9,267 bases of DNA, taken from NCBI GenBank assembly GCA_964549495.1, contig CAZJWJ010000139.1:1-9267 (forward strand), in the 5' to 3' direction. Shown one piece after another: positions 6,479 through 9,267 of this stretch. This DNA comes from JACKBJ01 sp964549495 (GTDB lineage: Bacteria > Chloroflexota > Anaerolineae > Epilineales > Epilineaceae). The notes under the pieces are model-generated. The model ran no database searches, had not been told where the DNA came from, and saw only the letters and a program-made list of their open reading frames with translations. The position numbers and the translations under genes were made by a program. Every line of letters begins with the position of its first letter. Position 1 is the first letter of the stretch.

Positions 6479-6484
6479 ATGTCG

Positions 6485-9091
6485 ATGCGCAAGCTGTGGA
6501 CGTTCGCAATGTTGTGCTGCTTGAGCCTGGGCCTGGTCGCCTGCGACCAAGGCGGTGACGCCGGAGAGGGCGAGGTCCCTCCGGTGGTCGAAGAAGGTGA
6601 GGGCGAAGGCGCCGAGCCCGAGGACGGCGAAGAGGGCACCGAAGGCGAGATGGAAGGTGAAGACGAGGGCGATGCCGGCGAAGACGAGGCCGCGGCGCCC
6701 TCCACCGACCGCACCGGCACCTGGCTGGACAGCTTGACGGTGGTCGAGGAGCCCAGCGCCGACGCGGCCGTGAGCCGCCTGGAGGCCGGCGACATCGATG
6801 TCTACGCCTTCACCATCTCATCGCCCAGCACCTACCAGCGGATCCTGGAGACCGAGGGCGTCGAGTACAAGACCTCCTACGGCTCCTACAACGAGTTGAC
6901 CTTCAACCCGGCCGTCTGCGCCGACACCAGCAAGATCAATCCCTTCAGCGTGCCCCGCATCCGCGAGGCCATGAACTGGCTGGTCGATCGAGACTACATC
7001 GTCGAGGAGATCATGGGCGGCCTGGGCACGCCGCGCTACGTGCCCATCAACGGCGCCTCGGCCGACCGCGGCACCCTGGCGGCCGAGATCCGGCAGATCG
7101 AGGCGGCCTACGCCCATGATGCCGAGCGCGCCGAGCAGGTGGTCACCGAGGAGATGGAGGCCCTGGGAGCCGAGCGGGTCGACGGACTGTGGACCTACCA
7201 GGGCGAGCCGGTGGAGATCATCGGCATCATCCGAAGCGAGGACGAGCGCACCCAGATCGGCGACTATTTCGCCTCGCAGCTGGAATCGATCGGCTTCACG
7301 GTCCTGCCCGACTACAAGACCTCGGCCGAAGCCGCGCCGATCTGGCAGCAGAGCGAGCCGACCGAATGTCTGTTCGGCTACTACACGGGCGGATGGGTCT
7401 CGACCGCCATCAGCCGCGACGCGGCCACCAACTTCAACTTCTTCTATACCCCCTCGGGTCTCCCCCGACCGCTGTGGCAGGCCTACTCGCCCACCGAGGA
7501 GTTCGCCGAGATCGCCCAGCGCCTCTTCGATGCCGACTTCAGCAGCCTCGAGGAGCGTACCGAGCTCTTCGCACAAGCCCTGCCGATGGCCCTCGAGGAC
7601 AGCGTGCGCATCTGGCTGCTCGACCGCTCGAGCGTAGCACCCTACCGCGAGGGCGTCTCGGTCTCGGCCGACCTCTCGGGCAGCATCTACGGCACCATGC
7701 TCTGGCCTTATACCCTCCGCCTGGAGGGCGAGGAAGGCGGCGAATTGACCTGGGCCAGCGCCAGCATCCTCACCGAGCCCTGGAACCCCATCGCCGGCAC
7801 CAACTGGATCTACGACTCGACCCTCTACCGCTCGACCGGACAATGGTCCTTCATGCCCGACCCGAACACGGGCCTCAACTGGCCGCAGCGCTTCGAGTCC
7901 TTCGAGGTCACCGTCCAGGAGGGCCTGCCGGTGGGCAAGACGCTCGACTGGGTCGAGCTGAACTTCGAGCCCGAGATCGCGGTGCCCGACGACGCCTGGG
8001 CCGACTGGGACGCCGAGTCGCAGACCTTCGTCACGGCCGCCGACCATTACACCGAGACCAACACGACGGCCCTGGTCAAGACCGTGACCACCTACCCGGC
8101 CGATCTCTTCGAAACCACCACCTGGCACGACGGCAGCCCGATGTCGGTCGGTGACATGGTCATGAGCCTGATCATGAACTTCGACCAGGCCAAGGAAGCC
8201 AGCGCCGTCTACGACGAGGCGCAGGTGCCGGCCCTCGATTCCTTCATGTCGACCTTCAAGGGCATCCGCATCACCTCCACCGACCCGGTGACGGTCGAGT
8301 TCTACACCGATAACTGGTCGCTGGACGCCGAGAACGCCATCAGCAACCTGCGCTCGCTCTGGCCCTACTACGGCTTCGGCGAGGCCCCCTGGCACACGGT
8401 CGCGCTCGGCATCGCCGCCGAGGCCGGCGGCCAGGCCGCCTTCTCGGCCGACAAGGCCACCGCCAACGAGGTCGAGCAGCTCAGCTACATCGCCGGCCCG
8501 ACCCTGGAGACCCTCTCCACGCAGCTGGCATCCCTCGGTGAGTCCGAGCTGCCCTACGCCGCGACCTTGAGCGAGTACATCGACGCCGAGGAGATCGCGG
8601 CGCGCGCCGCCAACCTGCAGGCCTGGTACGACGAGCGCGGCCACTTCTGGGTGGGCACCGGGCCGCTCGTGCTCGATCGCGCCTTCCCGGTCGAGGGCAC
8701 GGTGGTGCTCGAGCGCAACCCGGACTTCCCCGACCCGGCCGACAAGTGGGCGCGCTTCGAAGAGCCGGCCATCGCCACGGTCGAGATCGACGGGCCCGGC
8801 CGCGTCACCGGCGGCGACGAAGCCGTCTTCGACGTGGCGGTCAGCTTCGACGGCGAGCCTTACGCCATCGACGACATCAGCGAGGTCAAGTACCTGCTCT
8901 TCGATGCTTCCGGCGCCCTGGTCGACTCGGGCAACGCCGAGGCGGTCGAGGACGGCGCTTGGCAGGTGACGCTGGGCTCCGATACGACCTCGGGCCTCGA
9001 TGCGGGATCGAACCGCATCGAGGTGATCGTGGTCAGCCAGATCGTGGCCCTGCCCAGCCTGGGCGCGATGGACTTCGTGTCCACACCCTGA
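6485..9091 (+). CDS. Family 5 ABC transporter solute-binding lipoprotein with permuted domain order
   Basis: This is an 868-residue lipoprotein, much longer than the usual 500-600 of peptide-binding proteins such as DppA/OppA. The signal MRKLWTFAMLCCLSLGLVAC has lipobox LVAC with lipidated C20. Residues 21-68 form an acidic Glu/Asp/Gly linker without lysine or arginine. Residues 80-412 match what is normally the C-terminal half: LEAGDIDVYAF (99-109), YNELTFNP (135-142), VPRIREAMNWLVDRDYIVEEI (156-176), QIGDYFASQLESIGF (257-271). Residues 418-770 match the normal N-terminal half: LTEPWNPIAGTNWIYDS, WHDGSPMSVGDMVMS (547-561), ITSTDPVTVEFY (596-607), VGTGPLVLDRAF (723-734) and VVLERNPDF (740-748). 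An Ig-like tail follows (771-868). The landmarks are thus complete but swapped in order. It should bind peptides or other ligands outside the membrane for an ABC importer whose permeases are not in the window. ATG 6485 is chosen from AAGGAG 6 nt upstream; 6479 is the alternative. Family call is firm, ligand unknown. Confidence 0.92.
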   Translation: MRKLWTFAMLCCLSLGLVACDQGGDAGEGEVPPVVEEGEGEGAEPEDGEEGTEGEMEGEDEGDAGEDEAAAPSTDRTGTWLDSLTVVEEPSADAAVSRLEAGDIDVYAFTISSPSTYQRILETEGVEYKTSYGSYNELTFNPAVCADTSKINPFSVPRIREAMNWLVDRDYIVEEIMGGLGTPRYVPINGASADRGTLAAEIRQIEAAYAHDAERAEQVVTEEMEALGAERVDGLWTYQGEPVEIIGIIRSEDERTQIGDYFASQLESIGFTVLPDYKTSAEAAPIWQQSEPTECLFGYYTGGWVSTAISRDAATNFNFFYTPSGLPRPLWQAYSPTEEFAEIAQRLFDADFSSLEERTELFAQALPMALEDSVRIWLLDRSSVAPYREGVSVSADLSGSIYGTMLWPYTLRLEGEEGGELTWASASILTEPWNPIAGTNWIYDSTLYRSTGQWSFMPDPNTGLNWPQRFESFEVTVQEGLPVGKTLDWVELNFEPEIAVPDDAWADWDAESQTFVTAADHYTETNTTALVKTVTTYPADLFETTTWHDGSPMSVGDMVMSLIMNFDQAKEASAVYDEAQVPALDSFMSTFKGIRITSTDPVTVEFYTDNWSLDAENAISNLRSLWPYYGFGEAPWHTVALGIAAEAGGQAAFSADKATANEVEQLSYIAGPTLETLSTQLASLGESELPYAATLSEYIDAEEIAARAANLQAWYDERGHFWVGTGPLVLDRAFPVEGTVVLERNPDFPDPADKWARFEEPAIATVEIDGPGRVTGGDEAVFDVAVSFDGEPYAIDDISEVKYLLFDASGALVDSGNAEAVEDGAWQVTLGSDTTSGLDAGSNRIEVIVVSQIVALPSLGAMDFVSTP

Positions 9092-9099
9092 CCCGAATC

Positions 9100-9135
9100 G
9101 GGCCGGCGCCCTGCCAAGTCGCAGGGTGCCGGCCC
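9100..9135 (+). terminator. Strong hairpin terminator after the solute-binding gene
   Basis: GGGCCGGCGCCCTGC (9100-9114) pairs with GCAGGGTGCCGGCCC (9121-9135) over 15 bp, with one G-T wobble and a 6-nt loop (CAAGTC). It begins 8 nt after the stop codon. No T-run follows, only GTCCTTATCT further on, so it may end transcription inefficiently or protect the mRNA 3' end. A smaller hairpin, CGGGC/GCCCG, lies at 9163-9180. Confidence 0.72.
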
Positions 9136-9221
9136 GTCGCCCCCGTCCTTATCTGGATCTGGCGGGCGCTTTGCAGCCCGTTCCGCGACAGCTCCTGGCC
9201 GAGACCTTGGAGGCCACCACC

Positions 9222-9267
9222 GTGACGCAAGAAGCCATGCCCATCGGCGAAGGGATGGGCCACGACA
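9222..9267 (+). CDS. Start of an unidentified downstream gene, cut by window edge
   Basis: GTG at 9222 has GGAGG (9209-9213) exactly 8 nt upstream, the same arrangement as the aldo/keto reductase start. Fifteen codons are visible (VTQEAMPIGEGMGHD), too few to assign a family. It lies 130 bp after the solute-binding gene and beyond a hairpin, so a transporter permease is possible by context but not shown. The stop and length are outside the window. Confidence 0.45.
   Translation, partial: MTQEAMPIGEGMGHD

Larger units (their letters stand above)
6043..6484. promoter_or_regulatory. Divergent intergenic region between dioxygenase and solute-binding lipoprotein
   Basis: These 442 bp hold no gene I can support. 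The left part (6121-6175) is packed with palindromes around a TACAAT box. The middle has GC hairpins: GCGCCCG/CGGGCGC (6251-6257 with 6264-6270) and GCCC-AAA-GGGC (6322-6332). A sigma70-like promoter for the lipoprotein gene is at 6349-6378. Repeated CCGCGGCCG blocks occur near 6285 and 6380. A 78-codon GTG frame at 6178 has low-complexity, unfamiliar content and a poorly spaced binding site, so it is not called. No known riboswitch is recognised. Confidence 0.5.

Noticed and set aside
6818..8644. 608-codon minus-strand open frame
   Set aside because: It is the antisense shadow of the solute-binding lipoprotein; its repetitive Gly/Val/Asp/Arg composition has no domain signal.
9033..9263. 76-codon minus-strand frame at the right edge
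   Set aside because: It runs through the terminator hairpin and the end of the solute-binding gene and has no supporting composition or homology.

Overview
The window is GC-rich bacterial DNA that most resembles a free-living Chloroflexota (Anaerolineae or Caldilinea-like) genome. This assignment is an inference. It rests on three exported proteins carrying a short hydrophobic LP motif (IYLPRV, HLPIAML, IFIPWI) of the kind I associate with secreted proteins of that phylum, on Thr/Pro/Ala-rich linkers next to two of those motifs, and on a very long lipoprotein solute-binding protein. No rRNA, tRNA, CRISPR array, transposase or phage gene is visible.

Layout, left to right. (1) Positions 1-621, minus: the N-terminal sensor part of an AraC-family regulator of the YqhC type, cut by the window edge before its DNA-binding domain. 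(2) Positions 622-828: a divergent promoter region with oppositely oriented GAATCGG elements. (3) Positions 829-1740, plus: a complete aldo/keto reductase with all four catalytic residues. The regulator/reductase pairing resembles E. coli yqhC with dkgA, so aldehyde detoxification or reduction is the best guess for the pair. (4) Positions 1737-3134, plus: a serine hydrolase (beta-lactamase-like) gene that has lost its 5' half, including the catalytic Ser-x-x-Lys, but keeps its C-terminal domains and end motif. (5) Positions 3226-6042, minus: three genes read leftward. In transcription order these are a Tat-exported intradiol ring-cleavage dioxygenase, a secreted beta-propeller-like protein, and a 105-residue protein of unknown function. 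They probably form one cluster concerned with extracytoplasmic chemistry. (6) Positions 6043-6484: a 442-bp divergent intergenic region with palindromes and promoter-like elements. (7) Positions 6485-9091, plus: an 868-residue lipoprotein of the family 5 (peptide/nickel type) solute-binding proteins, followed by a strong hairpin terminator. (8) Position 9222 to the end: the first codons of another gene.

The most unusual object is the solute-binding lipoprotein. Its family 5 landmarks are present but in swapped order: the segment that normally forms the C-terminal half comes first, and the segment that normally forms the N-terminal half comes second, followed by an Ig-like tail. This reads as a circular permutation of the fold or a fusion of two half-proteins. 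The truncated serine hydrolase and the shared LP motifs are the next most useful points.
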